From an uncultured Eubacteriales bacterium (GTDB lineage: Bacteria > Bacillota > Clostridia > Christensenellales > Aristaeellaceae), in the NCBI GenBank assembly GCA_900553295.1, contig USCR01000003.1, positions 1-47,323 on the forward strand: a stretch of DNA of 47,323 bases, read 5' to 3'. Shown here piece after piece: positions 1-8,706 of the stretch. Both the position numbers and the translations under genes were made by a program. Each line of letters starts with the position of its first letter. Position 1 is the first letter of the stretch. Below the pieces are notes generated by a model, which saw nothing but the letters and a program-made list of their open reading frames with translations, ran no database searches and was not told the DNA's origin.

Positions 1-936
1 AACGCGGCCCTGGGGAAAGTTATAGGTTCGTATGCGTTCGCTGCGGTCTCCCGTGCCCACCTGGTCCCGGCGGTTTTCCGCATAGGCGGCGTCTTTCTCC
101 GATTGCAGCTTTTCCAGCAGGCGGCTTTTCAGCACGCGCATGGCCTTGTCCCGGTTCTTGATCTGGCTTTTCTCATCCTGGCAGGTAACCACCAGCCCTG
201 TGGGCAAATGGGTAATGCGCACGGCTGAGTCCGTGGTATTCACGCATTGCCCGCCATGGCCCGTGGAGCGGTATACATCAATGCGCAGATCCTTGGGCGC
301 AATCTCCACTTCCACGTCCTCGGCTTCCGGCAGCACAGCGACCGTGCAGGTGGAGGTATGTATCCGCCCGCCGGATTCCGTGGTAGGCACCCGCTGCACG
401 CGGTGAACGCCGCTCTCGTATTTCATTCGGGCAAACGCTCCCGGGCCGCACAGGGTGAACACAGCTTCCTTCACGCCGCCCAGCTCGGTCATGTTGGTGG
501 ACACGGGCTCTACCCGGTAGCCATGCCGCTCCGCATAGCGGATATACATGCGCATCAGGCTCGCGCCAAACAGGCTGGCTTCATCTCCGCCCGCACCGGC
601 GCGAATCTCCATGACCACGTTGCGCTCATCATTGGGGTCCCGGGGCAAAAGCAGCAACCGCATTTCGCTTTCCAGGGCTGTTCGGTGCTCCCGCAGGGTT
701 TTCAGCTCTTCCTGGGCCACAGGCGCCAGTTCCGGGTCCGACAGCATTTCCTCCGCCTGGTGCTCCTGGGACGTCAGCGCCTGATAGCGTTTCCACGCCT
801 CCACCGCAGGCTCCAGCTGGGCATGCTCCTTGAGCAGGCGCTGCCACCTGGCCGTGTCGGCGATAATCTCCGGCTGGCTCACCGCCTGGGAAAGCTCATC
901 GTACCGCTCCTGGATCCATTGGAATTTTTCTATCAT
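1..936 (-). CDS. prfA: Peptide chain release factor 1, C-terminus cut by window edge
   Basis: RF1 reads UAA and UAG stop codons in the ribosomal A site and triggers release of the peptide. The 312 visible residues begin MIEKFQW and hold the GGQ catalytic loop (residues 228-230, within STGHGGQ) and the anticodon-like PxT tripeptide as PTT (184-186). Family members are about 355-360 residues, so roughly 45 C-terminal residues lie beyond base 1. The gene lies 21 bases after prmC, whose product methylates the GGQ glutamine; the pair is commonly adjacent. The ATG at 936 gives the standard family N-terminus. Identification is secure; only the end is missing. Confidence 0.97.
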   Translation of the reverse strand, partial: MIEKFQWIQERYDELSQAVSQPEIIADTARWQRLLKEHAQLEPAVEAWKRYQALTSQEHQAEEMLSDPELAPVAQEELKTLREHRTALESEMRLLLLPRDPNDERNVVMEIRAGAGGDEASLFGASLMRMYIRYAERHGYRVEPVSTNMTELGGVKEAVFTLCGPGAFARMKYESGVHRVQRVPTTESGGRIHTSTCTVAVLPEAEDVEVEIAPKDLRIDVYRSTGHGGQCVNTTDSAVRITHLPTGLVVTCQDEKSQIKNRDKAMRVLKSRLLEKLQSEKDAAYAENRRDQVGTGDRSERIRTYNFPQGRV

Positions 937-957
937 GCAACCTCTCACCGCATTGTG

Positions 958-1791
958 TCATTTCCGCCAGGCTTCTACCATGCGTAAAATGCCCTGGTAA
1001 TCCTGGTGACATTCCGTTTTCAATCCTTCCCGGCCCAGCATATCCGCCACCTGTGCCGCCTGGCCATAGCCAACCTCCAGGAAGAGCACGCCTCCGGGTA
1101 GCAGGTGTTCTCCAACGCCTGCCGCGATCCGCCGGTAAAAATCCAGCCCATCCGCGCCACCGCGCAGGGCCATGGCCGGTTCCCGCATTACCTCCGGCTG
1201 CAATGTTTCGCAGGCTTCATTGGGAATATAGGGAGGATTGCTGACAATCAAGTCATAGCATCTGCCCGCCACCGCTTGCCACAAATCCCCTTGCAAAAAC
1301 GTTACGGGCGCACCCAGGCGCTGTGCATTGTCCTTTGCCACTGCCAGCGCCTCCGGGGAGAGGTCCGCTGCCTCCACCCTGGCCTCAGGCACCTCCAGGG
1401 CCAGAGACGCCCCCAGGCATCCGCTGCCACAGCACAGGTCCAGGGCACGCGGCGCGTCCTGGAAGCGCTTCAGCGCGGCAATGGCCCGCTCTGCCAGCAG
1501 TTCGGTTTCCGGGCGTGGAATCAGCACACGGCTGTCCACGTGAAAGCTTCGCCCCAGAAAAGACTGCTCACCCAGGATGTACTGCAGCGGTTCCCGCTGA
1601 AGCCGCCGCTGACACAGGGCAGCAAATGTGCTGTGCTCCGCCTCCGTCAGTTCCCGCTGGCTCAGGCGTGCCACCAGTGGCGGTATACCGGTCGCGCGCT
1701 CCATCAGCAGACCACTGTCCCAGGCAGGGTCAGGTATTCCTGCCGCGGCAAATGCCTTGGCTGCCTGGCGGCATGCTTGCTGCAACGTCAT
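958..1791 (-). CDS. prmC: Release factor glutamine methyltransferase PrmC
   Basis: PrmC (HemK) transfers a methyl group from S-adenosylmethionine to the GGQ glutamine of release factors. The 277-residue protein has an N-terminal helical domain, a SAM-binding glycine loop (LDLCCGSGCLG, about 118-127) and the catalytic NPPY motif (185-188). I chose the ATG at 1791 because it overlaps the upstream TGA as ATGA, implying translational coupling; an in-frame ATG 24 bases further upstream would extend the protein by 8 residues not expected in the family. Its likely substrate RF1 is encoded next. Confidence 0.95.
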   Translation of the reverse strand: MTLQQACRQAAKAFAAAGIPDPAWDSGLLMERATGIPPLVARLSQRELTEAEHSTFAALCQRRLQREPLQYILGEQSFLGRSFHVDSRVLIPRPETELLAERAIAALKRFQDAPRALDLCCGSGCLGASLALEVPEARVEAADLSPEALAVAKDNAQRLGAPVTFLQGDLWQAVAGRCYDLIVSNPPYIPNEACETLQPEVMREPAMALRGGADGLDFYRRIAAGVGEHLLPGGVLFLEVGYGQAAQVADMLGREGLKTECHQDYQGILRMVEAWRK

Positions 1792-2816
1792 GCCTGTTCC
1801 GATTCCTGGGGCCATGCATAGCCCGGTTCGGACTCCCGGTAGCTATGCAGCACGGCGTACCCTTCAGGCGTGCGCGGAGCCTTTTCCGGCATGCCGTGGA
1901 GCGCCACGTTCATGGAAACGATGGCCACCTCCAGCATGCCCTTGTCGGGCTTGCGGGTAGTCAGCCGCTGCATCTGCATGCCCGGCCAGCGGAGCGCATG
2001 GGCCAAGCGGCTCTCGCTATGGGCGAGTCCCTTGAGCACCTCATAACTCACGCCCGCGACCACGGGCAGCAGCGCCAAGTGGCTCAAAAAGCGCCAGAGA
2101 AACACATCTCCATTGTACCCCACCACCGTAAACAGCAGTATGGAGATCACAAACACGATCAGCAAAAAGCTGGTGCCGCAGCGGGGATGCAGCGTGGTAT
2201 ACTTGTCGGCATTCTCCGGGGTCAGGGGCAGATCCGCTTCATGGTTGTACACCGTTTTGTGCTCCGCCCCATGGTATTGGAATGTGCGGCGTACATCCGG
2301 CACAAAGGCGCAGAAAATCATGTACCCCATCAAAATGAGGATGCGCAGCACACCGCTGAGCAGGTTCACCCCCACGCGCCCCATGCCCAGTCCCTTGAGC
2401 CACTGGGCAAAAACCGCGGGAATCAGGAAAAACAGGCCCACAGACAGCACCACTGCCAGCAGTACCGCCACACCCATGACAATTTTATCCACGCCTTTGC
2501 CCAGCTTCTTGCTCAGCCACAGCTCAAACTTGCTGGGTTCTTCGTCCAGCACGCCCAGCATCTCCGTGGACTCCTGCAACGTACTCATGCCCATGGCCAG
2601 CATGCTGCACAGATTGACCACGCCGCGCACAAAAGGCCAACCCATCCATTTATGCTTTTTGGCAGGCGAAACATACTCCCGCCGCTTCACCACAATGGAC
2701 TGATCGGGCCGCCGTACAGCAATGGCAATGGCGTCCGGCGCCTTCATCATCACGCCTTCCATAACCGCCTGTCCACCAATATCCACCCGGGGACAAGCGC
2801 TTTGCTTTTGCTTCAT
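1788..2816 (-). CDS. DUF1385 (YqhQ-like) membrane protein
   Basis: A 342-residue protein of the DUF1385 family, recognised by the N-terminal signature DIGGQAVMEGVMM and the central HGAEHKTV stretch. Several hydrophobic segments in the middle (LLAVVLSVGLFFLI, LLIVFVISILLFTVV) indicate a multi-pass membrane protein. The family has no settled function. In Clostridia it commonly sits between rpmE and prmC/prfA, as here. The ATG at 2816 is preferred over a TTG three codons upstream because AGAGG lies about nine bases before it. The 3' end overlaps prmC by 4 bases. Confidence 0.88.
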   Translation of the reverse strand: MKQKQSACPRVDIGGQAVMEGVMMKAPDAIAIAVRRPDQSIVVKRREYVSPAKKHKWMGWPFVRGVVNLCSMLAMGMSTLQESTEMLGVLDEEPSKFELWLSKKLGKGVDKIVMGVAVLLAVVLSVGLFFLIPAVFAQWLKGLGMGRVGVNLLSGVLRILILMGYMIFCAFVPDVRRTFQYHGAEHKTVYNHEADLPLTPENADKYTTLHPRCGTSFLLIVFVISILLFTVVGYNGDVFLWRFLSHLALLPVVAGVSYEVLKGLAHSESRLAHALRWPGMQMQRLTTRKPDKGMLEVAIVSMNVALHGMPEKAPRTPEGYAVLHSYRESEPGYAWPQESEQA

Positions 2817-2970
2817 CAATCGCAACCTCTTTCTACGCGCAGGTGCGCGCCAGTGATTTGTGTATGTATTCGCGCCCGCCTGGTCTTTTCCCTGCCCCAG
2901 GAGCCGGAATCACAAAGAATCCCAGGGGAGCCATTCTACCTGGCTCCCCACGGCAAGGGCTGGCACGATG

Positions 2971-3003
2971 AAAAAAAGCGTACCGGCTTACGCTCGGTAC
3001 GCT
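2971..3003 (-). terminator. Intrinsic terminator after rpmE
   Basis: On the minus strand an 8-bp perfect stem (AGCGTACC/GGTACGCT) with a 12-base loop is followed directly by seven T residues, 9 bases after the L31 stop codon. It should end the rpmE transcript and separate it from the DUF1385 gene. Confidence 0.88.
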
Positions 3004-3011
3004 GTAAGGAC

Positions 3012-3212
3012 TTATTCGATGCCGAAACGCTTCTTGAAGCGATCGACGCGTCCGCCGGTATCCACCAGCTTCTGCTTGCCGGTGAAGAAAGGATGGCACT
3101 TGGAGCAGATATCAACCTTCAGCTCCTTCTTCGTGCTGCCGGTTTCAAACGTCTCACCGCACACGCAGCGAACGATGGCCTTGCCGTACTTGGGATGGAT
3201 TCCTTCTTTCAT
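3012..3212 (-). CDS. rpmE: 50S ribosomal protein L31, zinc-binding form
   Basis: A 66-residue ribosomal protein of the large subunit, beginning [10 protein letters not shown]. It is the zinc-binding (C+) type: Cys16, Cys18, Cys36 and Cys39 form the CxC...CxxC ligand set. Bacteria often carry a second, cysteine-free L31 for zinc starvation, but none is seen here. An own promoter lies at 3267-3295 and a terminator immediately after, so it can be a single-gene transcript between rho and DUF1385, a common clostridial order. Confidence 0.97.
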   Translation of the reverse strand: MKEGIHPKYGKAIVRCVCGETFETGSTKKELKVDICSKCHPFFTGKQKLVDTGGRVDRFKKRFGIE

Positions 3213-3266
3213 GACTTTTCACCTCTTTCGCGCATGCAATGATCGGGCTTTTCTGCCGCGGAGAAT

Positions 3267-3295
3267 ATTCTACCATAGTCGCGCCCGAATTGCAA
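3267..3295 (-). promoter_or_regulatory. Sigma-A-type promoter of rpmE
   Basis: Minus-strand TTGCAA (3295-3290), 17-base spacer, TAGAAT (3272-3267). It lies between the rho stop codon and the L31 start, as expected for rpmE. Confidence 0.75.
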
Positions 3296-3325
3296 GCAAT
3301 TTTTGCATTATGTTTCCTGGCAGGC

Positions 3326-5260
3326 TCAGCGGTTTTTCTCCATCAGGGCAACCCATTCCTGAATCTTCGCCAGGAGCTCATCGTTCCCGCTGGCCTTATC
3401 CATCATGTTCAGCAGATGCGGAATGGCCGCGGCGGAGGGCGTTGAACTCAAAATGGAGCGGATCGCCTGCAGGCCTTGCATCTCCGCAGGCGTCATCAGC
3501 AAATCAGCGCGCTTGGTGCCGCTCTTTTTCAGGTTAATCGCCGGGCTTACGCCTGCCTTTGCCACTTCCTGATCCAGCACCAGCTCCATGTTGGCGGTTC
3601 CCTTGAATTCCTCCACCACCGTATCATCCACCTTGGAGCCGTTATCCACGTTCATGGCGCCCAGGATGGTCAGGCTTCCGCCTTCCTTGACGCAGCGGGC
3701 GGTTCCGAAGAGTTTCTTGGCGCGGAACAAGCTGCTGGGATTAACCATGCCGGGCATGTTGCGCCCCTGCTGGGCGGCCGTGGTGGTGTATGCCTTGGCT
3801 AGCCGTGTCAGGCTGTCCACCACAACCACCACATCCTGCTTCTGCTCCACCAGCCGCTGCGCACGCTCCAGCACCATGTCCGCCAACCGCAGGTGATTCT
3901 CCGGCGCCTGGTCAAAGGTGGAAGCTACTACCTCACATTTGACCTGCTCGCGGAACAGTGTCACGTCCTCCGGGCATTCGTCAATGAGCAGCACCAGCAC
4001 CGTAACCTGAGGATAGTTTTCCGTGACCACATTGGCGAAGTCCTGCAGGATCTGCGTTTTTCCCGTATCAGGCGGGCACAGCAGCAAGCCCCGCTGGCCA
4101 AAGCCGATGGGCGCTATCAGGTCCGCGATACGCATGGCGTCGCTGCCCTTTCCATTGTGGGACTCCAGGTCGATACGGCGGCTGGGATACACCGGCGTCA
4201 AATCCTCAAAGGCGGGCCGCTGCCCCAGCTCATCCGGAACGCAGCCGTTCACCGCGGTGATGTAGAGCATCGCGGCATATTTATCCCCTTCCCGCTGGGG
4301 GCGCGTTTTTCCCACCACCAGATCGCCTGTGCGCAGGCCAAAGCGGCGGATCTGGGCCATAGACACATAAATATCCTTGCTGGACGGCAGGAAGTTTTCC
4401 GGGCGCAGGAAACCGTATCCGTCCGGATGAATCTCCAGAATTCCCTGACCATCTCCGCATTCCCCTGCCGCCAGCATTTCCGGCACTGCGGGGTTGGAGG
4501 TTCCCAGCTCCTGGTTATAGTAGCCGGTGTCGGCCCGCCGGGATGTATAGGAAGCGCGGGGACCATAGCCCGCGGGAGCATTGGTCCCATAGCTGGAAGC
4601 CACGTAGCCGCCCTCCTGAAAGGATGAGCGCTGCTGCTCGCTCCAGCTCCGTTCCCCATAGATTGACCGGTTTTCCTGAAAGCCGCCAAAGTTGCGGGGC
4701 TGCTCACGGAAGGAACGGTACTCCTCCGTTCCGCGCTGCACGGATGGTGCAGGCGCGGGGTCTACGGCGTCCGGACCAAAGCGGGGCGCATAATTGGTGG
4801 GGCGCGTGGTATTCATCCGAACGGTATCCGTATTGGCCGCGGTACGTGGCGCGGATGCGCTTCTCGCCTGCCAGGCAGGCCGCGAAGAATAAGCCGGAGC
4901 CTGATAGGCAGGCTTGGCGCTGTAACGTGGTGAGGGATTGTGCCAGGCGGCCTTAAAATGGGCGGACGCAGTGCGTTCCTCCCGTACAGGGGCCTCCTGG
5001 GAAGTCTGCTGCGCTGTCTGCACAGCCGGAGTTTCTTCCTCCTGCGCGGCCGGTTCCTTGGCTTCCGTCTCTGGTGCGGCAGCAGGCGTTTCCTCCACAA
5101 CCTGTTCCGTTGCCTCCTCGGTGCTCTCGCCCGCCAATGCCGCGGTCAGTTTCTGGATAATGCCGTCCTTGGACAGCCCTGCGCCAAGCCGGACATGCTT
5201 CTCCTTTGCCAACTTTCGCAGTTCAATAACAGTCATGGAAGAAAGCTCAAGACTTGACAA
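3326..5260 (-). CDS. rho: Transcription termination factor Rho, atypical
   Basis: Rho is a hexameric RNA-dependent ATPase that ends transcription. The 644-residue reading has an N-terminal helical domain (about 9-43), a long low-complexity insert rich in A, E, P, Q, then R, S, Y, G (about 44-265), the cold-shock-like RNA-binding domain (about 268-340) and the RecA-like ATPase (about 350-644). Walker A lysine is K401 (PPDTGKT), Walker B aspartate D482, catalytic glutamate E428. Three positions usually basic in Rho differ: D398 (E. coli K181), C429 (R212) and K583 (R366). The start is a TTG at 5260 with AAGGAGG eight bases upstream; a TTG at 5287 has no site. Family identity is certain; full activity is not. 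Confidence 0.93.
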   Translation of the reverse strand: MSSLELSSMTVIELRKLAKEKHVRLGAGLSKDGIIQKLTAALAGESTEEATEQVVEETPAAAPETEAKEPAAQEEETPAVQTAQQTSQEAPVREERTASAHFKAAWHNPSPRYSAKPAYQAPAYSSRPAWQARSASAPRTAANTDTVRMNTTRPTNYAPRFGPDAVDPAPAPSVQRGTEEYRSFREQPRNFGGFQENRSIYGERSWSEQQRSSFQEGGYVASSYGTNAPAGYGPRASYTSRRADTGYYNQELGTSNPAVPEMLAAGECGDGQGILEIHPDGYGFLRPENFLPSSKDIYVSMAQIRRFGLRTGDLVVGKTRPQREGDKYAAMLYITAVNGCVPDELGQRPAFEDLTPVYPSRRIDLESHNGKGSDAMRIADLIAPIGFGQRGLLLCPPDTGKTQILQDFANVVTENYPQVTVLVLLIDECPEDVTLFREQVKCEVVASTFDQAPENHLRLADMVLERAQRLVEQKQDVVVVVDSLTRLAKAYTTTAAQQGRNMPGMVNPSSLFRAKKLFGTARCVKEGGSLTILGAMNVDNGSKVDDTVVEEFKGTANMELVLDQEVAKAGVSPAINLKKSGTKRADLLMTPAEMQGLQAIRSILSSTPSAAAIPHLLNMMDKASGNDELLAKIQEWVALMEKNR

Positions 5261-5287
5261 TGTTCCATCCTCCTTGCGTGGTCGCAA

Positions 5288-5438
5288 ACAATAAATAACA
5301 AGGGATCACTGCCAGGCTCAGACGATTCACGGTTCATAAACGGGATATAAAACGTTCCGTCACGTGATATGGCGGTCTTTGCTGCCAAAATAGAATCATA
5401 AACATTGTCCGCAGCACAGGCATAACCGCCCATCACTT
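5288..5438. other. Rho leader region, no gene assigned
   Basis: This 151-base gap precedes rho. I see no clear sigma-A promoter or terminator, so rho may be read from the promoter at 6483-6511 through the methyltransferase gene. On the minus strand a 67-codon frame (5436-5233) crosses the whole gap and overlaps the start of rho in another frame. It has no ribosome binding site and resembles no known protein, so it is not called as a gene. Confidence 0.4.
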
Positions 5439-6452
5439 TTATTGCCGATAGCAGATCAATACATCCCGGTTAACGGCCTGTTCCACATAATGTTCCAGGT
5501 CGTCCAGGGGGGAATCCAGTTTGGGGAGCCACCCTGCCTCCTGGGCCCATGCACTGAGGTGGCGCTTGGTGAGCGTATAACTGTTGAAGGACAAGGCCAT
5601 GGCGCCGCCGGGGCGCACAGCCTCCCGCCAGGCAGGCAGGGCCTTGCGCAGCAGCGTCTCAAAGCTCTCCGGCCGTCCTCCGTCCTCGGGCGCGTGCTGC
5701 ACGCCATAGGGAAGATCCGTAACCAGCAGCTCCACCGGCGTTTTGCGCATCAGGAAACCCACCTGCCGCGTATCCCCCAGCAGGAACCGCAATGTGCGGG
5801 TATCCCCCGCCTGATAATGCTCCCGCGTATCCGCCAGGGTATACGTTGCCTCCGGCACCGCCGGTCCCTTGGGAACGGAGCGTGATCCCTGAACCAGGCT
5901 ATGCTTTATCCGCTGGTTTTGCAAAGAGCGGTTGACAAAGTCCATGGCTTCCTTCAGGTCCTTCCGGTCCCGATCCAAGCCCACGGCATGCATTCCCTGC
6001 GCCAATGCGCAATAAAGCGTGGTGCCTTTCCCGCACAGCGGGTCCAGCACCGTCAGCGGACGCTTTTCGTGGAAAAACGCGCTCTGGCTACGCGCCAGGT
6101 TCAGCATCAGCGAAGTGAATGCCGCGTTGGTTTTTCCTTTATATTTCAGCACTTCCGCCATTTCTTCAGGCAAATAACGTTCCCTGGGCCGCGCCAGGGG
6201 GATCAGTGCCTCCCCGTCGCGCCGCGTCCATAAGTATACACTGCTCAGAAAAGAGAGCTGCTCCAGTGCCTTTTCATTCAGCGCGGAACATTCAAAAGTC
6301 AGGAAGGGGGTACCACCAATGCTTTCCACTCGTGGTTCAGTGAAAACATCCAGCGCCAGCAACATGCACTGTAACTCCGCTTTGCCAAGTTTTTCAAGGG
6401 CGGACTGGTAGCGAACGTTTGGGTGCGGTAAAAGTTGAAAGGCGTATTGCAT
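5439..6452 (-). CDS. UPF0020-like SAM-dependent RNA (or DNA) methyltransferase
   Basis: A 337-residue protein with a SAM-binding motif (VLDPLCGKGTTL, about 135-146) and a DLPYG catalytic motif (246-250), which is the form used by the UPF0020/Trm11-like group of N2-guanosine tRNA methyltransferases. The N-terminal 125 residues do not show an obvious THUMP domain. I infer base methylation of an RNA, most likely tRNA; the exact target is unknown. ATG at 6452 has AAAGAGG five bases upstream. Own promoter at 6483-6511; rho follows 178 bases downstream. Confidence 0.75.
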   Translation of the reverse strand: MQYAFQLLPHPNVRYQSALEKLGKAELQCMLLALDVFTEPRVESIGGTPFLTFECSALNEKALEQLSFLSSVYLWTRRDGEALIPLARPRERYLPEEMAEVLKYKGKTNAAFTSLMLNLARSQSAFFHEKRPLTVLDPLCGKGTTLYCALAQGMHAVGLDRDRKDLKEAMDFVNRSLQNQRIKHSLVQGSRSVPKGPAVPEATYTLADTREHYQAGDTRTLRFLLGDTRQVGFLMRKTPVELLVTDLPYGVQHAPEDGGRPESFETLLRKALPAWREAVRPGGAMALSFNSYTLTKRHLSAWAQEAGWLPKLDSPLDDLEHYVEQAVNRDVLICYRQ

Positions 6453-6482
6453 GACATCCTCTTTCTGTCCATTGATAAGGAT

Positions 6483-6511
6483 AGTATAACAAAATCCGCG
6501 ACGCAGCGCAA
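6483..6511 (-). promoter_or_regulatory. Sigma-A-type promoter of the methyltransferase (and perhaps rho)
   Basis: Minus-strand TTGCGC (6511-6506), 17-base spacer, TATACT (6488-6483), about 30 bases before the ATG. Confidence 0.7.
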
Positions 6512-6597
6512 GGGAGAATCCTGTGTTTTTCCGTATAATTATGTGAATAATTTGCGAACGATCTGCATTTTTCCGTATGCAGTGCCCCTTGGTCCGG

Positions 6598-6638
6598 GTA
6601 AAAAAGGCCCCCTTCCCGCATAGCGTACGGAAAGGGGG
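6598..6638 (-). terminator. Intrinsic terminator after rpsU
   Basis: A GC-rich stem (minus strand CCCCCTTTCC with GGGAAGGGGG, 11-base loop) followed by a run of T residues near 6600, 16 bases after the S21 stop. Confidence 0.88.
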
Positions 6639-6653
6639 ACAATTTGAAAAAAA

Positions 6654-6827
6654 TCAGTACTTACGCTTGCGTGCAGCCTCTGCCTTCTTCTTGCGCTTCA
6701 CGCTGGGCTTTTCGTAATGCTCACGCTTGCGAACCTCAGCCAAAACGCCGGCACGAGCACACTGGCGCTTAAACCGCTTGAGCGCGCTCTCCAGGGATTC
6801 GTTCTCACGAATACGTACCTCGGACAC
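6654..6827 (-). CDS. rpsU: 30S ribosomal protein S21
   Basis: A 57-residue, highly basic small-subunit protein, easily overlooked because it is short and starts with GTG. It begins [10 protein letters not shown], continues [11 protein letters not shown] and has the family motif KREHYEKPS before a Lys/Arg-rich tail. GTG at 6827 has GGGAGGG about seven bases upstream. It has its own promoter (6900-6928) and terminator (6598-6638), so it is transcribed as a single gene. S21 helps the 30S subunit in mRNA binding. Confidence 0.96.
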   Translation of the reverse strand: MSEVRIRENESLESALKRFKRQCARAGVLAEVRKREHYEKPSVKRKKKAEAARKRKY

Positions 6828-6899
6828 TGTTATCCCTCCCCTCGCTCATCTCGCCTTGACATCAGCCGGCTAGACGGACGGATGGCGAACCGTATTGTC

Positions 6900-6928
6900 A
6901 TTATATCGCCTTTACGCACACTCGTCAA
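6900..6928 (-). promoter_or_regulatory. Strong sigma-A-type promoter of rpsU
   Basis: Minus-strand TTGACG (6928-6923), 17-base spacer, TATAAT (6905-6900): one mismatch from consensus, fitting a ribosomal protein gene. It leaves a leader of roughly 65 bases. Confidence 0.85.
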
Positions 6929-6985
6929 CAGCAAAAATCGTTTTTTCAAAGAATTTTTGCTCCGGCTGTGCGAGAAAAACATTCT

Positions 6986-7330
6986 TTAGGCCATCTGCTC
7001 CTTCATGGAACGTCCCCCAAGCACATGAAAGTGCAGATGTCCCACCGACTGGCATGCGTCCTTTCCGCAGTTGGACACCACGCGGAAGCCTGTTTCCTTC
7101 AGGCCTTCCATTTCCGCTACCTTTCCGCAGGCCCGCAGGCATGCCGCCAGCTGCTGATCCGTCAGCCCGTCCGTTTCACCCAGGGAGGATACATGGGTCT
7201 TGGGAATCACCAGCACATGGGTAGGCGCCTGGGGATTGATATCCCGAAAGGCATACACAAAGTCATCTTCATACACTTTGGTGGAAGGAATCTCTCCGCT
7301 GATAATCTTGCAGAACAAACAGTTTTCCAT
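6986..7330 (-). CDS. HIT-family nucleotide-binding hydrolase (HinT-like)
   Basis: A 114-residue histidine-triad protein. The nucleotide-binding HxHxH motif is at residues 98-102 (GHLHFHVLGG), and the N-terminus MENCLFCKII is typical of bacterial HinT/protein kinase C inhibitor-like proteins, which hydrolyse adenosine phosphoramidates and AMP-amino-acid adducts. I chose the ATG at 7330 rather than the frame's earlier start at 7381, since the 17 extra residues are not part of the family and AAAGGA lies upstream of 7330. It follows mtaB by 68 bases and is probably the last gene of the prmA operon. Confidence 0.92.
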   Translation of the reverse strand: MENCLFCKIISGEIPSTKVYEDDFVYAFRDINPQAPTHVLVIPKTHVSSLGETDGLTDQQLAACLRACGKVAEMEGLKETGFRVVSNCGKDACQSVGHLHFHVLGGRSMKEQMA

Positions 7331-7398
7331 GTGGTTCGCATCCTTTCCATTCATAGCAACGGCCCAAGCCGCCGCTTTCATGCCATGTCATAAAAAGT

Positions 7399-8691
7399 TC
7401 ACATTTCTTCGCCCAGCAGCCCATCCTCCGTGCACGCGGCTGCGCGTACCCGGCGGTATTGCCCCTGGGCGCCGTTCCGGCAGGGAAGTTCCACACGCAG
7501 GTACTCGGGCGTATACCCTACCCATGCCCCGTTGGGCAACGGCTCTTCCAGTAATACTTCGACCTCCCGGCCCACAAATCCTTCCCGGTACCGGCGTCCC
7601 ACGGTCTCTCCCAGGGCAATCAGCTCCCGGGCACGCTGTTCCTTCTGCGCGTTGGACAGCTGGCCGGGCATGGCAGCCGCCTTGGTTCCTTCCCTGCGCG
7701 AATAGGGGAACACATGGATTTTCGCAAAACCCACCTTCTCGATCATATGGCGGGTCTGGGCATACTCCTCCTCCGTTTCCCCAGGGAAGCCTGTAAGGAT
7801 GTCCGTGGTAAAGGCTGCCTCCGGAAATTCCCGGCGAAGGTTCTCCACACCGGTCAGATACATTTCCGTATTATACCGCCGGGCCATACGGGCCAGCACG
7901 GTATCCGAACCGCTTTGCAGGGCCAAGTGAAACTGCGGGCACACCTTGTCCAACTCCTTCAGCCGGGATGCAAACGATGGCGTGGCGATGGTAGGCTCCA
8001 GGCTGCCCAGACGGATGCGCCGCACCTGTGGCACCGCTTGCACCTGGGCAATGGCGTCCAGCAGGGTGGGACGCTCCTCCACATCCCGGCCATAGCTGGA
8101 TAGATGTATGCCCGTGAGCACCAGCTCGGAAAATCCCGCCCCGGCCAAGCGCTCCGCCTCCTGGCGGATCTCCTCCAGAGGACGGGAACGTATGGGCCCC
8201 CGCACGCTGGGAATGATGCAATAGGTACAATGGTTATTGCATCCCTCCTGGATTTTCAGCGTCGCACGGGTATGTTCCTGCTGTCCGGTGATGTTCAGCC
8301 GCTCAAAGGGCGCCTGCGTCAACGCCTCCACCGCGCACAGCTGACGCTTTTCCCTAATGGCGCGCTCCAGCAGCTCCACCACTTCCGCCCGGCGCTGCGT
8401 GCCCAGCACCAGCCGCGCGCCGGTGGACAGCAGTTCCTCGCCCTTACGCTGCGCCAGGCATCCGCAGAGAACGATGTAGCTGTCCGGATGCTCCCGCCGC
8501 AGCCGCCGGGTCAGCTGCATGGATTTTTTGTCCCCGGTGCCGGTTACGGTGCAGGTGTTCAGCACATATACATCCGCCGGCCCCTCAAAGGGGACCACCG
8601 TATAGCCCGCAGCCTGAAAGCGTTCCAGCATGGCCTGGGTATCATATTGGTTCACCTTGCAACCCAAGGTATGAAAAGCAACTGTCCGCAA
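7399..8691 (-). CDS. mtaB: tRNA t6A37 methylthiotransferase MtaB
   Basis: A radical-SAM methylthiotransferase that converts t6A to ms2t6A at position 37 of tRNAs reading ANN codons. The 430-residue protein has the N-terminal MTTase domain with cluster cysteines C11 (LGCKVNQYDT, the MtaB form rather than MiaB's), C47 and C78, the radical-SAM triad C151/C155/C158 (EGCNNHCTYC) and a C-terminal TRAM-like region. The start appears to be TTG at 8691, with GGGGGA a few bases upstream. It follows rsmE by 15 bases in an RNA-modification operon. Confidence 0.93.
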   Translation of the reverse strand: MRTVAFHTLGCKVNQYDTQAMLERFQAAGYTVVPFEGPADVYVLNTCTVTGTGDKKSMQLTRRLRREHPDSYIVLCGCLAQRKGEELLSTGARLVLGTQRRAEVVELLERAIREKRQLCAVEALTQAPFERLNITGQQEHTRATLKIQEGCNNHCTYCIIPSVRGPIRSRPLEEIRQEAERLAGAGFSELVLTGIHLSSYGRDVEERPTLLDAIAQVQAVPQVRRIRLGSLEPTIATPSFASRLKELDKVCPQFHLALQSGSDTVLARMARRYNTEMYLTGVENLRREFPEAAFTTDILTGFPGETEEEYAQTRHMIEKVGFAKIHVFPYSRREGTKAAAMPGQLSNAQKEQRARELIALGETVGRRYREGFVGREVEVLLEEPLPNGAWVGYTPEYLRVELPCRNGAQGQYRRVRAAACTEDGLLGEEM

Positions 8692-8706
8692 TTTCTTCCC
8701 CCGATT

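Noticed and set aside
1323..3242. Plus-strand frame of about 640 codons opposite prmC, DUF1385 and rpmE
   Set aside because: It crosses three well-supported minus-strand genes and a terminator and has no recognisable domain.
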